Part shown: positions 34,083-46,290 of the stretch, piece after piece
Layout of the letters: each line of letters starts with the position of its first letter
Numbering within the stretch: position 1 is the stretch's first letter
Assembly (NCBI RefSeq): GCF_039544105.1
Contig: NZ_BAABLA010000118.1
From: Haloechinothrix_A salitolerans
GTDB taxonomy: Bacteria > Actinomycetota > Actinomycetes > Mycobacteriales > Pseudonocardiaceae
Direction: 5' to 3' (one strand)
DNA: 64,000 bases
Program-made: the position numbers and the translations under genes
Notes under the pieces: model-generated
What the model saw: the letters and a program-made list of their open reading frames with translations, nothing else
What the model was told of the DNA's origin: nothing
Databases searched by the model: none

Positions 34083-35051
34083 ATGCCGGAGCCCGTGATC
34101 GTCGTGACCAGGAAGTGGCCGGAGGCGGTCGAGGCGGAACTGCGCACGCGGTTCCCCTCGGTGCGGTTGAACGACGACGACGTCCCGCTCGGCAGGGACG
34201 GCCTGCGGCGCGCGCTGGCCGAAGCGGACGTCGTGCTGCCGACGGTGTCCGACCAACTGCCCGCCGAACTGTTCGAGGGCGAGGTGCGCACGCGGTTCCT
34301 TGGCAACTTCGGCGTCGGCTACAACCACATCGACGTCGACGCCGCCGCCAAGGCGGGCATCGTCGTGACCAACACGCCGGGAGTGCTCACCGACGCCACC
34401 GCGGACACCGCGATGACCCTGCTGCTCATGGCGGCGCGCCGCGCGGGTGAAGGCGAGCGCGAGCTGCGGGCCGGACGCTGGACCGGCTGGCGTCCGACCC
34501 ACATGCTCGGCACCGGAGTCACCGGCAAGAAGCTCGGCATCATCGGTATGGGCCGCATCGGCGCCGCCGTGGCACGCCGCGCGCACTTCGGCTTCGGGAT
34601 GTCCGTGGACTTCTACGACCCCAAGCCGAACGTCGCGCACCATGGCGTGCCAGGGGCGAGGCAGTTGTCCTCGGTCGACGATGTGCTGGAGACGTCGGAC
34701 TTCGTCTCGCTGCACATGCCGGGTGGTGAGCGCAACCGGCACCTCATCGACGCCGCTCGCCTCAAGCGGATGAAGCCCACCGCGTTCGTGATCAACACCG
34801 CGCGCGGCGACGTCCTCGACCAGGTGGCGCTGGCGGAGGCGTTGCGCGACGGCACCATCGCGGGCGCGGGTCTCGACGTGTACGAGGGCGAGCCGGACGT
34901 GCCCGCCGAGCTGCTTGAGCTGGACAACGTCGTCCTGCTGCCGCACCTCGGCAGCGCGACGGCCGAGACCCGCACCGCGATGGGCATGCTGGTGCTCGAC
35001 AACCTGCAGGCCTATGTGGAGGGTCGCGAGCCGCCGTGCCGGGTGGCGTGA
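34083..35051 (+). CDS. hprA: Hydroxypyruvate reductase (D-2-hydroxyacid dehydrogenase family)
   Basis: The enzyme reduces hydroxypyruvate to D-glycerate with NAD(P)H. The 322-residue protein shows FGVGYNHIDVDAAAKAGI (76-93), the nucleotide loop GIIGMGRIG (152-160), NTARGDVLDQVAL with the catalytic Arg, the Glu in GLDVYEGEPDVP, and LPHLGSAT with the catalytic His. The ATG at 34083 follows GAAGGAGG. It lies between malate thiokinase and glycerate kinase, exactly where the pathway needs it. Glyoxylate reductase activity is likely as well. Confidence 0.92.
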   Translation: MPEPVIVVTRKWPEAVEAELRTRFPSVRLNDDDVPLGRDGLRRALAEADVVLPTVSDQLPAELFEGEVRTRFLGNFGVGYNHIDVDAAAKAGIVVTNTPGVLTDATADTAMTLLLMAARRAGEGERELRAGRWTGWRPTHMLGTGVTGKKLGIIGMGRIGAAVARRAHFGFGMSVDFYDPKPNVAHHGVPGARQLSSVDDVLETSDFVSLHMPGGERNRHLIDAARLKRMKPTAFVINTARGDVLDQVALAEALRDGTIAGAGLDVYEGEPDVPAELLELDNVVLLPHLGSATAETRTAMGMLVLDNLQAYVEGREPPCRVA

Positions 35052-36316
35052 GCGACCCGCGCCAGTTCCTGCGCGGGCTGTTCGACACCGCCGTCGCCGC
35101 CGCCGATCCGCTCCTGCGGGTGCCGGAGTACCTGCCGCCTCCGCCTCGAGGCCGGGTACTCGTTGTCGGTGCGGGGAAGGCGTCGGCACGGATGGCACAG
35201 GCCGTGGAGCAGGCCGCACGGGACGGCTGGGCGGACGACGTCGAGGGGCTGGTTGTCACCCGCTACGGGCACGCGGTTCCCTGCGAGCGGATCGAGGTCG
35301 TCGAGGCCGCGCATCCGGTGCCGGATGACGCGGGACAGCGGGCGGCCCGCCGCATCCTTTCGCTCGTGTCGTCGGCAGGTCCGGACGATCTGGTGCTCGC
35401 GCTGATCTCGGGCGGCGGGTCGTCGCTGCTGGCGTTGCCAGCCGACGGCCTCACGCTGGCCGACAAGCAGGCGTTGAGCACCGCCCTGCTGCGTAGTGGG
35501 GCGTCGATCAGCGAGATGAACGTCGTCCGCAAGCACCTGTCCTCGGTCAAGGGCGGGCGGCTGGCCGAGGCGGCCTACCCCGCCCGCACTGTCGGGCTGC
35601 TGATGTCGGACGTCCCCGGCGACGATCCCGGCGTCATCGCGTCGGGACCGACGGTCGGCGAGTCGACCACCCCTGGCGAGGCACTGGCCGTGCTGGACGG
35701 CAATGGCATCGACGTCCCTGGCCCGGTTCGTGGTCACCTGCTCGCCGCATCGGGATGCCCGAGCCCGGACGACCCTCGGCTCGCTACCACGGAGAACCAC
35801 GTCATCGCTGCTCCGTGGCAGTCGCTCCGTGCCGCCGCGGACGCGGCACGCGCAGCTGGGGTGACGCCGCTCGTGCTCGGCGACGCGATCGAGGGGGAGG
35901 CCCGCGAGGTCGGCACGGTGCTGGCAGGCATCGCGCGGCAGGTGTATCGGCACGGCGAGCCGGCGTCGGCGCCGTGTGTGTTGCTCTCTGGTGGAGAGAC
36001 GACGGTGACCGTGCGCGGCGACGGGCGCGGCGGCCGGAACGTCGAGCTGCTCCTCGGGTTCGCGTTGGCGGTGGGGGAGTTGCCCGGCGTGCACGCGCTC
36101 TCGTGCGACACCGACGGCGTCGACGGTAGCGAGGAGATCGCCGGAGCGCTCGTCGCGCCCGACACCCTCGCGCGAGCGCGCGCACTCGGCCTCGACGCGG
36201 CCGCCGCGCTGGCGGCCAACGACGGGCACACGTTCTTCGAGAAGCTCGGCGACCAGGTCGTCACCGGCCCCACGCTGACCAACGTCAACGACTTCCGCGC
36301 GGTGCTGGTGGTGTGA
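35036..36316 (+). CDS. gckA: Glycerate 2-kinase (GckA, MOFRL family)
   Basis: This kinase makes 2-phosphoglycerate, which enters PEP via enolase. The 426-residue protein has the GckA N-terminal domain (VLVVGAGKASARMAQAVE, LALISGGGSSLLALPADGLTL, LSSVKGGRLAEAAYPA, LLMSDVPGDDPGVIASGPTV). It ends with the MOFRL domain (VLLSGGETTVTVRGDGRGGRNVELLLGFAL, DTDGVDGSEEIAGA). It starts at GTG 35036 inside the last codons of hprA; GTG 35048 is an alternative. It ends the operon and is convergent with ppc, 47 bp apart. Confidence 0.92.
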   Translation: MPGGVSDPRQFLRGLFDTAVAAADPLLRVPEYLPPPPRGRVLVVGAGKASARMAQAVEQAARDGWADDVEGLVVTRYGHAVPCERIEVVEAAHPVPDDAGQRAARRILSLVSSAGPDDLVLALISGGGSSLLALPADGLTLADKQALSTALLRSGASISEMNVVRKHLSSVKGGRLAEAAYPARTVGLLMSDVPGDDPGVIASGPTVGESTTPGEALAVLDGNGIDVPGPVRGHLLAASGCPSPDDPRLATTENHVIAAPWQSLRAAADAARAAGVTPLVLGDAIEGEAREVGTVLAGIARQVYRHGEPASAPCVLLSGGETTVTVRGDGRGGRNVELLLGFALAVGELPGVHALSCDTDGVDGSEEIAGALVAPDTLARARALGLDAAAALAANDGHTFFEKLGDQVVTGPTLTNVNDFRAVLVV

Positions 36317-36363
36317 CGCGTGGCCCGGCCTGCGGCGCTGATCAACTCGGGCGCGGCGCGGAG

Positions 36364-39237
<2,874 letters not shown>

Positions 39238-39242
39238 TGCCG

Positions 39243-40529
39243 TTACCTCCCGTGTGTCAGCGTCGGGTACAGCGGATGCTTCTTGGTGAGCGCCTCGACG
39301 CGGCCGAGTAGCGATCGCCGAGCGGTGGCGTCGAGGTCGTCTGTGGTCAGCGCCTCGGCGATGATGTCGGCGACCTCGCGGAAGTCCTCGTCGTCGAAGC
39401 CTCGGGTGGCCAGTGCGGGCGTGCCGATGCGCAGGCCGGACGTCACCATCGGCGGGCGCGGGTCGTTCGGAACCGCGTTGCGGTTGACGGTGATGCCCAC
39501 CGAGTGGAGCCGGTCTTCCGCTTGCCTGCCGTCCAGCGCGGACTCGACGAGATCGACCAGCACAAGATGGACGTCGGTGCCGCCGGTGACGACGCGGACA
39601 CCCGCGTTGGCACAATCGCCGCGCAGCAGCCGCTCGGCCAGGATGCGTGCGCCGGCGAGCGTGCGCCGTTGCCGGTCGTCGAACTCGGCGCTCGCCGCGA
39701 TCTTGAACGCGGTGGCCTTGGCCGCGATGACGTGTTCAAGTGGTCCGCCCTGTTGACCAGGGAAGACCGCTGAGTTGATCTTCTTGGCGAGCTCGGAGCG
39801 GCACAGGATGAGCCCGCCGCGCGGACCACCGAGGGTCTTGTGCGTGGTCGAGGTGACGACGTCGGCGAAGGGGACCGGGTTCGGGTGCAGTCCGGCGGCT
39901 ACGAGCCCCGCGAAGTGGGCCATGTCGACCATGAGCGTCGCGTCCACGTCGTCGGCGATCCCGCGGAACGCCGCGAAGTCGAGCTGACGCGGGTACGCCG
40001 ACCAGCCCGCCAGGATCAGTTTCGGCCGGTGCTCCCGCGCGAGCCGTTCAATCTCGTCGACGTCGACGTGTCCGGTGTGCGGGTCGACGTGGTACGGCAC
40101 GACGTTGTAGAGCTTGCCGGAGAAATTGAGCCGCATGCCGTGCGTGAGGTGGCCGCCGTGCGCCAGGTCCAGCCCGAGGATCGTGTCGCCGGGATCAAGC
40201 AGCGCTGCCATCGCCGCGGCGTTCGCCTGTGCGCCGGAATGGGGTTGGACGTTGGCGTGCTCGGCCCCGAAAAGGTCCTTGGCCCGGTCGATCGCGAGCT
40301 GTTCGACGACGTCGACGTGTTCACAGCCGCCGTAATAACGTTTGGCCGGATAGCCTTCCGCGTACTTGTTCGTCAGCACGGATCCCTGCGCGGCGAGTAC
40401 GGCCAGCGGTGCGAAATTCTCAGAGGCGATCATTTCCAAGGTCGACTGCTGGCGCCGCAGCTCGTCGTCGATGGCAGCGGCGATCTCGGGATCGATCGCA
40501 TCGAGCCGGAACTCAGAAACCGAGGTCAC
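39243..40529 (-). CDS. glyA: Serine hydroxymethyltransferase
   Basis: GlyA condenses glycine with methylene-THF to give serine, the entry point of the serine cycle. The 428-residue protein has MIASENFAPLAVLAAQGSVLTNKYAEGYPAKRYYGG, ANVQPHSGAQANAAA, VDMAHFAGLVAAG and the PLP lysine Lys231 in TTHKTLGGPRGG. The GTG at 40529 follows AAGGAG at seven bases; the extra upstream residues of the open frame are not SHMT-like. It leads glyA-ppc. A housekeeping glyA may exist elsewhere in the genome; this one is clearly placed with the cycle. No good copy of the 23-bp motif was seen in its upstream region. Confidence 0.95.
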   Translation of the reverse strand: MTSVSEFRLDAIDPEIAAAIDDELRRQQSTLEMIASENFAPLAVLAAQGSVLTNKYAEGYPAKRYYGGCEHVDVVEQLAIDRAKDLFGAEHANVQPHSGAQANAAAMAALLDPGDTILGLDLAHGGHLTHGMRLNFSGKLYNVVPYHVDPHTGHVDVDEIERLAREHRPKLILAGWSAYPRQLDFAAFRGIADDVDATLMVDMAHFAGLVAAGLHPNPVPFADVVTSTTHKTLGGPRGGLILCRSELAKKINSAVFPGQQGGPLEHVIAAKATAFKIAASAEFDDRQRRTLAGARILAERLLRGDCANAGVRVVTGGTDVHLVLVDLVESALDGRQAEDRLHSVGITVNRNAVPNDPRPPMVTSGLRIGTPALATRGFDDEDFREVADIIAEALTTDDLDATARRSLLGRVEALTKKHPLYPTLTHGR

Positions 40530-40685
40530 AATCCAACTCCTTATCGCTGGCAGGCATCGGGGAAATCGCTCTGTGCTACCCACGATGCTTGGTGAATGAC
40601 AAGGGTGTCTATGGATTGTTTCCTCGTGACCGTCCAGTGTTTTCCGAGGAATTAAACCGTTCTATTCGGGATGATGAGATTTCGT

Positions 40686-41099
40686 TTATGAGACGGAAGC
40701 CTCGCCGGGCGGTGCGCTGTACGGGTGGTGCGGTAGCCCGTCGTCGGGGAGCGTCGTCTCGTAGTCCTGGCGGTGCGACGTGAAGATGTGGGCCTTGACC
40801 GTGGTCCCGGTCGGATCGTCCAGGGTGCCCGCGGCGATGGTCAGGCTCGGTCGTTCCGTCGCGTCCCAGAAGAGGCTCGCGCCGCAGCGCCGACAGAATC
40901 CGCGTCGGGGCTTGTCCTCGGTCTCGTACCAGGTGAGCTCATCGCCCGTGATCTCGACGGCGGCCCTGTCGGCGGCGACCATGGCTGGGCTTGTCCCATG
41001 CCAGCGCCTGCAGTCGCGGCAGTGGCAAATGATCGCGTCGCGCAGTTGTCCCCGGACGACGTAACGAACGGAGCCGCACAGACATTGTCCACGTGCCAC
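40686..41099 (-). CDS. GFA (CENP-V/GFA) family protein
   Basis: The 137-residue protein is a zinc-binding GFA-fold protein: Cys6 and Cys8 in QCLCGSVRY, ICHCRDCRRWHG, and FCRRCGASLFWD. The family is named for a glutathione-dependent formaldehyde-activating enzyme, but that activity is disputed, and actinomycetes use mycothiol. A role in formaldehyde handling is tempting next to glyA and remains unproven. GTG 41099 is chosen by similarity to the family start; the ORF upstream adds ten residues. Confidence 0.75.
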   Translation of the reverse strand: MARGQCLCGSVRYVVRGQLRDAIICHCRDCRRWHGTSPAMVAADRAAVEITGDELTWYETEDKPRRGFCRRCGASLFWDATERPSLTIAAGTLDDPTGTTVKAHIFTSHRQDYETTLPDDGLPHHPYSAPPGEASVS

Positions 41100-41210
41100 G
41101 GTTACCACCTCTCGCCAAGGCGGCATGGTGACAGATCGATTCGAGGACGTCGAGAGTGGCGAGTCACGGAGCGTCGCCGGTCGCGGCGCTGATGCGATGG
41201 GTGTTGCGAG

Positions 41211-42362
41211 TCAGCGGATGCCGCGTTCCGGGTACGGGCGGTCGTCGACGACCCGCTGATAGTTCATGCGGTGCAGGTCCACGGTGATGTAATCGCCGTG
41301 GAGGATCAGCTCGGCCAGGCCGCGGCCGACGCCGAGAGCATGCATGAACCCATGGCCGGAGAAGCCAGTAGCGACGTAGAAGTTGTCAAGGTGTCCCGGC
41401 CAGTTGCCGAGGATCATGTTGCCGTCGAAGCGGTTCTGGTCGTACAGGCCGGTCCAGGTGCGTCGCAAGACGAACTCGCCGCGGTGTATCCGGCCAGCCA
41501 AGGCGGGTGCCACGGTGCGCGCGTAGTGGGTCTCGTCGATGGTGAAGTCCTCACCGCCAGGATGGTTGAAGTCGACCAGGCCCACCGACAGGCCGTGGAG
41601 GTGAGGGTGGATGGCCAGCCCTTCGACGTCCTTGATGAAGGGTAGAGAGCCGAGGTCGTCGGTGGTTTCGACGTAATGCTCGTGACGGCGCATGGGTTCA
41701 ACGGGCAGCGTCATCCCGGCCTTGGACGCGAGCTCGGGTGCCCAGGTGCCGGCAGCGTTCACCACGACGTCCGTGTCGAGTGCGCGACCGGATTCCAAGA
41801 GCGTCGAACGCACCGTCGTCCCGATCGTCTGGACGTCGACCACCCTGTCGGTGACGAATACCGCGCCCAATCGCCTGGCTTTCGTGCGGACACCAGTGAA
41901 GAACGCCGTGGGGTCGAGCCATCCGTCCCGTATGGACAGCACCGCCCCGGCCAGGTCGTCCGTTCTCATCGCGGGATACCGATCGGCGAGTTCGGCCGGT
42001 TCCAGCCACCGCGCGTCGACCCCGTGGCGTCGCTGGATCATCGCGTTGGCGGCGAGCGCCTCGACGTCGCGTGGTCCGGCGACGAACAGGTAGCCGTTGG
42101 GGCGCCAGTGCAACTCCGGGGCGTCCTCGCCTGCCCAGTCGTCCCAGTTCTCGATCACGTCGAGTGTGTACTGAGACAACGCGATGTTCTCCGGACGGGT
42201 GAACAGCTGGCGCACCCCGCCGGTGCCGCGCCCTGTCGCCGCCCGCGCGTAGGTGGGATCGGGCTCGACCAGCACGACGTCCAGCGCGGGATCCGCGGTC
42301 AGCAGCTCGACGGCGGTGGCGCATCCGACGATCCCCGCGCCGGCGATCACCACGTCAGTCAC
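41211..42362 (-). CDS. FAD-dependent oxidoreductase, DAO family
   Basis: The 383-residue protein starts with VVIAGAGIVGCATAVELL (FAD-binding) and has the DAO C-terminal pattern FYVATGFSGHGFMHALGVGRGLAEL. It is shorter than SoxB and lacks any THF domain. Family members oxidise N-methyl or secondary amino acids. GTG 42362 was chosen because the frame upstream adds ten residues before the first strand. It lies 62 bp downstream of the SMP-30 gene, same strand, and the two probably form one transcript. The substrate is unknown; sarcosine, a methylated amino acid or a proline analogue are possible. Confidence 0.75.
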   Translation of the reverse strand: MTDVVIAGAGIVGCATAVELLTADPALDVVLVEPDPTYARAATGRGTGGVRQLFTRPENIALSQYTLDVIENWDDWAGEDAPELHWRPNGYLFVAGPRDVEALAANAMIQRRHGVDARWLEPAELADRYPAMRTDDLAGAVLSIRDGWLDPTAFFTGVRTKARRLGAVFVTDRVVDVQTIGTTVRSTLLESGRALDTDVVVNAAGTWAPELASKAGMTLPVEPMRRHEHYVETTDDLGSLPFIKDVEGLAIHPHLHGLSVGLVDFNHPGGEDFTIDETHYARTVAPALAGRIHRGEFVLRRTWTGLYDQNRFDGNMILGNWPGHLDNFYVATGFSGHGFMHALGVGRGLAELILHGDYITVDLHRMNYQRVVDDRPYPERGIR

Positions 42363-42423
42363 GCCTGACCACTTCCGGCGTGCCCAGGACATGCTCTACC
42401 CGCCAGCCAGGTGGTGGCGACCT

Positions 42424-43284
42424 TCAGCCGGGAACGGAAACCCGCACTGCCTCGAGACGCGAGGTTCCTTCGAAATTGTTGGCCATACGTTCCAGGTCGG
42501 TCTCGGCCGTGCACAGGTACAGGGTACGCAGGTCGCCACCGCCAAGCGCGCACGAAACCACGAAGTGGCCCGTGGTGGCGGTACGAACCGTATCGGTGAT
42601 CGTGCCGTCCGGCAGCATGCGTCGCACTTGGCTGCTGAACGGGCTGGTCACCCAGATCCCGCCCGCCGAATCGACGCACAGCCCGTCGGGTGCGTCCGTT
42701 TCGAGGCTGTCGAACTGCTTGAGCACCCGCTGGTTGGACAGTTGGCCATGCTGGTCAACGTCGAACGCGGTCAACCGGTAGGTGAACGTCTCGGCGACGT
42801 ACAGTGTCTTGCCGTCCGGGCTCAGCCCCACGCCGTTCGGGCACACCAGGCCCTCGCCGGCTGTCGTGACCTCTCCCGAGGGGCTCACGATGATCATGGG
42901 GCGGCCCTCCGGTTCGGCGCCGGCGAACAGGTCGTAGCCGATTTGTGTGATGTAGGCGCGGCCGTGTTTGTCCACCCACATGTCGTTGGCGGCGACGGCG
43001 ACGTGCTCCAACGGAGCGACGATCTCGGTGCCCCCGTCCGGGGTGATCCGCCGCAACGACGAGTCCGCCTGGGTCACGACCAGGGGTGTGCCGTCGGGTC
43101 GGAAGCCGAGGCCGGACGGCTTGGCGTCCACGGTGGCGGCCACGGAGACCTCCCCTGAGTCGGGGCGGATCCGATACACCTTTCCTTGCGGGATATCCGA
43201 ACACCACAGCTCATTCCCGTACCAGCGGGCTCCTTCGAGGTACTGGAAGCCTTCGCGGATCACGGTCGCGGTCTGCACAGTCAT
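42424..43284 (-). CDS. SMP-30/gluconolactonase/LRE family protein
   Basis: The 286-residue protein is a six-bladed beta-propeller of the SMP-30 family: EGARWYGNELWCSDIPQGKVYRI, PSGLGFRPDGTPLVV, NDMWVDKHGRAYIT, GEGLVCPNGVGLSPDGKTLYVAETF, and DGLCVDSAGGIWV. The Glu, Asn and Asp positions of the calcium-binding site are visible. It would hydrolyse a lactone. ATG 43284 follows AAGGAC. It is divergent from the thiolase that opens the CoA-linked cluster. Confidence 0.82.
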   Translation of the reverse strand: MTVQTATVIREGFQYLEGARWYGNELWCSDIPQGKVYRIRPDSGEVSVAATVDAKPSGLGFRPDGTPLVVTQADSSLRRITPDGGTEIVAPLEHVAVAANDMWVDKHGRAYITQIGYDLFAGAEPEGRPMIIVSPSGEVTTAGEGLVCPNGVGLSPDGKTLYVAETFTYRLTAFDVDQHGQLSNQRVLKQFDSLETDAPDGLCVDSAGGIWVTSPFSSQVRRMLPDGTITDTVRTATTGHFVVSCALGGGDLRTLYLCTAETDLERMANNFEGTSRLEAVRVSVPG

Positions 43285-43402
43285 GGGTCCGTCCTTCTCA
43301 TCAAAGCCTCTTGGCAACGAGTGCTGCCGACTGGTATCAATAAGTGAATCAATAATCGGTAGATGACGCAAGTCACTAACACTTGCTGCGAGGAGCGGTG
43401 GT

Positions 43403-44590
43403 ATGGCGACGCGGGCGCGGATCGCGGGCGTGGGGCTCGGTGAGTTCAATACTCCGAGAAAAAGCCGATCTTATGACGTTATAGCGGAGGAGGCGATCCG
43501 TGAGGCGCTGGCCGATGCCAGGGTCGACCTGTCCGCGATTGACCAGGTATACGCGGGCTATGTGTATGGTGATTCGACATCTGGACAGAACGCGTTGTAC
43601 CGCGTCGGGATGCCGGGTGTGCCGGTGGTCAACGTGAACAACAACTGCGCGACCGGTTCCTCAGCCCTGTGGCTCGCCCGGCAGGCGGTCGAGAGCGGAG
43701 CCAGTGAGTGCGTCCTGGCGGTCGGGTTCGAGCAGATGCGTCGCGGGGCGCTGGACGCCCAGTGGGCTGACCGGCCGACGCCCTTCGACCGGTTCGACCG
43801 ACTCGCCGAGGAACTGCACGGACCCGCACCTGGCGTGCCGATGGCCGCTCGCTACTTCGGCGGCGCTGGTCAGGAGTACGCGCAGCGGTACGGGACCGAG
43901 CCGGAGACCTTCGCGCGAATCGCTGTGAAGGCGCGACGTCATGCCGCGCGGAACCGGCACGCCGTGTTCCGCGATCCGGTCACCGTCGACGACGTGCTCG
44001 CGTCCCCGCGCATGTTCGGCATGCTCACGCGCTTACAGTGCTGCCCGCCGACCTGTGGTGCCGCCGCGGCCGTGGTGTGCACCTCGGATTTCGCCGCACG
44101 GCACGGTTTGGACGCCCCGGTCGAGATCGCCGCACAGGCGATGACTACGGACCAGCCGAGCAGTTTCGATCCCCCTGATTTCATTCGCCTTGTCGGCTAC
44201 GACATGAGCGTTCGTGCCGCGCGGCTGGTCTACGAGGCGGCCGGGGTATCGCCGGAGGAAATCCCGGTCGTCGAGCTGCACGACTGCTTCACATCGAACG
44301 AGATTCTCAGCTACGAGGCCCTTTCCCTGACACCGGAAGGCACGGCTGAGAAGTTCGTTCGGGATGGCGACAACACGTATGGCGGGCGCGTCGTCGTCAA
44401 CCCCTCGGGTGGGCTGCTGTCGAAGGGCCACCCGCTTGGCGCTACCGGCCTCGCGCAGTGCGCCGAGCTGGTCTGGCAGTTGCGCGGGCAGGCCGGTGCG
44501 CGTCAGGTCGACGGCGCCACGCTGGCACTGCAACACAATCTGGGCCTCGGCGGCGCGTGCGTGGTGTCCCTGTATCGGAGGGTCGGCTAG
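43403..44590 (+). CDS. Thiolase family protein (SCP-x/lipid-transfer type)
   Basis: The 395-residue protein keeps the thiolase nucleophile Cys82 in NNNCATGSSAL, the SKGHPLGATG loop with its catalytic His, and a final Cys in GGACVVSLY. The pattern HDCFTSNEILSYEALSLTPEG is typical of the SCP-2 thiolase group that cleaves branched or bulky 3-ketoacyl-CoAs. It opens a plus-strand operon of eight genes and is separated by one base from the next start. Confidence 0.88.
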   Translation: MATRARIAGVGLGEFNTPRKSRSYDVIAEEAIREALADARVDLSAIDQVYAGYVYGDSTSGQNALYRVGMPGVPVVNVNNNCATGSSALWLARQAVESGASECVLAVGFEQMRRGALDAQWADRPTPFDRFDRLAEELHGPAPGVPMAARYFGGAGQEYAQRYGTEPETFARIAVKARRHAARNRHAVFRDPVTVDDVLASPRMFGMLTRLQCCPPTCGAAAAVVCTSDFAARHGLDAPVEIAAQAMTTDQPSSFDPPDFIRLVGYDMSVRAARLVYEAAGVSPEEIPVVELHDCFTSNEILSYEALSLTPEGTAEKFVRDGDNTYGGRVVVNPSGGLLSKGHPLGATGLAQCAELVWQLRGQAGARQVDGATLALQHNLGLGGACVVSLYRRVG

Positions 44591-45040
44591 ATGACCATCG
44601 ACACCACCGCGGTCGGGACTACCCTGCGGCCGGTCGACATGCTCGTGGAACGCGGCCGGCTGCGGCTGTTCTGCACGGCGATCGGCGAGACGGATCCGGT
44701 CTACACGGACGTTTCCGCGGCCCGAGCCGCCGGGCACCGCGACCTTCCCGTGCCGCCAACCTTTCTATGCGCCGTCCAGCACGAGCGCGATGACCCGTTC
44801 GACTGGCTCCGCGCCATCGGCGGCGACCTGGAACGCGTGCTGCACGGTGAACAGAGCTTTACCTACCACGCGATGGCCTACGCCGGCGACCACCTCACGA
44901 TGTCCAGCACGATCACGGACATCTACCAGCGCAAGGGCGGGGCGCTGACGTTCATCGTGCGCGACGCGGCGATCCGCCGAGGCGCCGAGGCGGTCGCCGA
45001 CCTACGCGACGTCGTCATCGTGCGCGGTGATGCGGCATGA
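44591..45040 (+). CDS. FAS1/MaoC-like dehydratase domain protein, N-terminal type
   Basis: The 149-residue protein matches the N-terminal half of MaoC-like hydratases: ERGRLRLFCTAIGETDPVYTDVSAARAAGHRDLPVPPTFLCAVQ is the hotdog-fold segment that pairs with a catalytic partner. It overlaps the next gene by ATGA, so the two probably form a heteromeric enoyl-CoA hydratase. Confidence 0.85.
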   Translation: MTIDTTAVGTTLRPVDMLVERGRLRLFCTAIGETDPVYTDVSAARAAGHRDLPVPPTFLCAVQHERDDPFDWLRAIGGDLERVLHGEQSFTYHAMAYAGDHLTMSSTITDIYQRKGGALTFIVRDAAIRRGAEAVADLRDVVIVRGDAA

Positions 45041-45447
45041 GGCGGGCAGAGCTGACCGTCGGCGCGGTGTTGCCGGAGTTGCGTGTCGCACCGGTCTCGC
45101 GTACCACGCTCGCGCTGTTCGCCGGTGGCTCAGGAGATCACAACACGGTACACATCGACATCGACGCCGCCCGGAGGGTGGGCTACCACGACGTGTTCGC
45201 GCACGGCATGCTCAGCATGGCCTACCTGGGGCGGATGCTGACCAGCTGGACGACGCAGGACAGGATCCGTTCGCTACGCGCCCGGTTCACCGCGGTCACC
45301 CCGGTCGGCGCGAGCCCGGTGTGCACCGGAATCGTCACCGCGATCAATGAGCACGGCGGCGAGACCACCGCGACGATCACACTCGAGATCACCCTTGCCG
45401 ATGGCACGACAACCGTGACGGGCGAGGCCGTCGTCGCACTCAACTGA
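45037..45447 (+). CDS. MaoC family dehydratase, catalytic partner
   Basis: The 136-residue protein carries the MaoC hydratase-2 motif: FAGGSGDHNTVHIDIDAARRVGYHDVFAHGMLSMAYLGRML, with the Asp-His dyad in GDHN. With the preceding protein it would hydrate an enoyl-CoA. Confidence 0.88.
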   Translation: MRRAELTVGAVLPELRVAPVSRTTLALFAGGSGDHNTVHIDIDAARRVGYHDVFAHGMLSMAYLGRMLTSWTTQDRIRSLRARFTAVTPVGASPVCTGIVTAINEHGGETTATITLEITLADGTTTVTGEAVVALN

Positions 45448-45462
45448 CTGGAGGACACCCGG

Positions 45463-46290
45463 ATGGGAACCTTGGAAGGAAAGACCGCACTGGTCACCGG
45501 CGCTGGCCGCGGCATCGGGCGCGCCATCGCGACGAAGCTCGCCGGCGAGGGAGCACGAGTGGTCGTCAACGACCTCGATCCTGGCCCGGCGAAGGAGACC
45601 GTCGGGGACATCGAGTCGAACGGCGGTCGTGCCACCGTGTGCGCTGGCAGCGTCACCGCGGACGACTTCCCGGAGCGGTTCGTGCGCACCGCGAAAGAGG
45701 CATACGGCGGTATTGACATCGTCATCAACAACGCCGGATACACCTGGGACAGTGTCATCCAGAAGATGACCGATGAGCAGTGGGACAGCATCGTCGATCT
45801 GCATCTGAAGGCGCCGTTCCGCATCCTGCGCGCGGTGCAGCCGATCATCGCCGCCGCAGCGCGACGGGAACGCGAGGCCGGGACCGTCCGCTGTCGCAAG
45901 GTCGTGAACATCTCGTCGATCGCGGGCACCGGAGGCAATGCGGGACAGTCCAACTACGCGGCCGCCAAGGCTGGTGTCACGGGTCTGACGAAGACACTCG
46001 CCAAGGAATGGGGCCGCTACAACGTCACCGTGAACTCGGTCGCGTTCGGACTGATCCGCACACGGCTGACGGAGGTCACCGCGGACGGCGACGCGACCAT
46101 CGACATGGACGGCAAGGAGATCAAGGTCGGGATCAATCCCGATCTGCTTGCCACGATGGAGCGCTCCGTCCCGCTCGGCAGGGCCGGAACGGTCGAGGAC
46201 GCAGCGGGCGCGGTCTATCTGTTGTGCATACCGGAATCGGACTACATCAGCGGCCAGACACTGGTCTGCGGCGGAGGGTTCATCGTATGA
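45463..46290 (+). CDS. SDR family oxidoreductase, 3-hydroxyacyl-CoA dehydrogenase type
   Basis: The 275-residue classical SDR has TGAGRGIGRAIA (18-29), NNAGY, and the catalytic Ser and Tyr-x3-Lys in VVNISSIAGTGGNAGQSNYAAAKAG. An insertion near residues 205-225 is common in FabG4-like enzymes. It would oxidise the 3-hydroxyacyl-CoA made by the MaoC pair. Its stop overlaps the next start. Confidence 0.88.
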   Translation: MGTLEGKTALVTGAGRGIGRAIATKLAGEGARVVVNDLDPGPAKETVGDIESNGGRATVCAGSVTADDFPERFVRTAKEAYGGIDIVINNAGYTWDSVIQKMTDEQWDSIVDLHLKAPFRILRAVQPIIAAAARREREAGTVRCRKVVNISSIAGTGGNAGQSNYAAAKAGVTGLTKTLAKEWGRYNVTVNSVAFGLIRTRLTEVTADGDATIDMDGKEIKVGINPDLLATMERSVPLGRAGTVEDAAGAVYLLCIPESDYISGQTLVCGGGFIV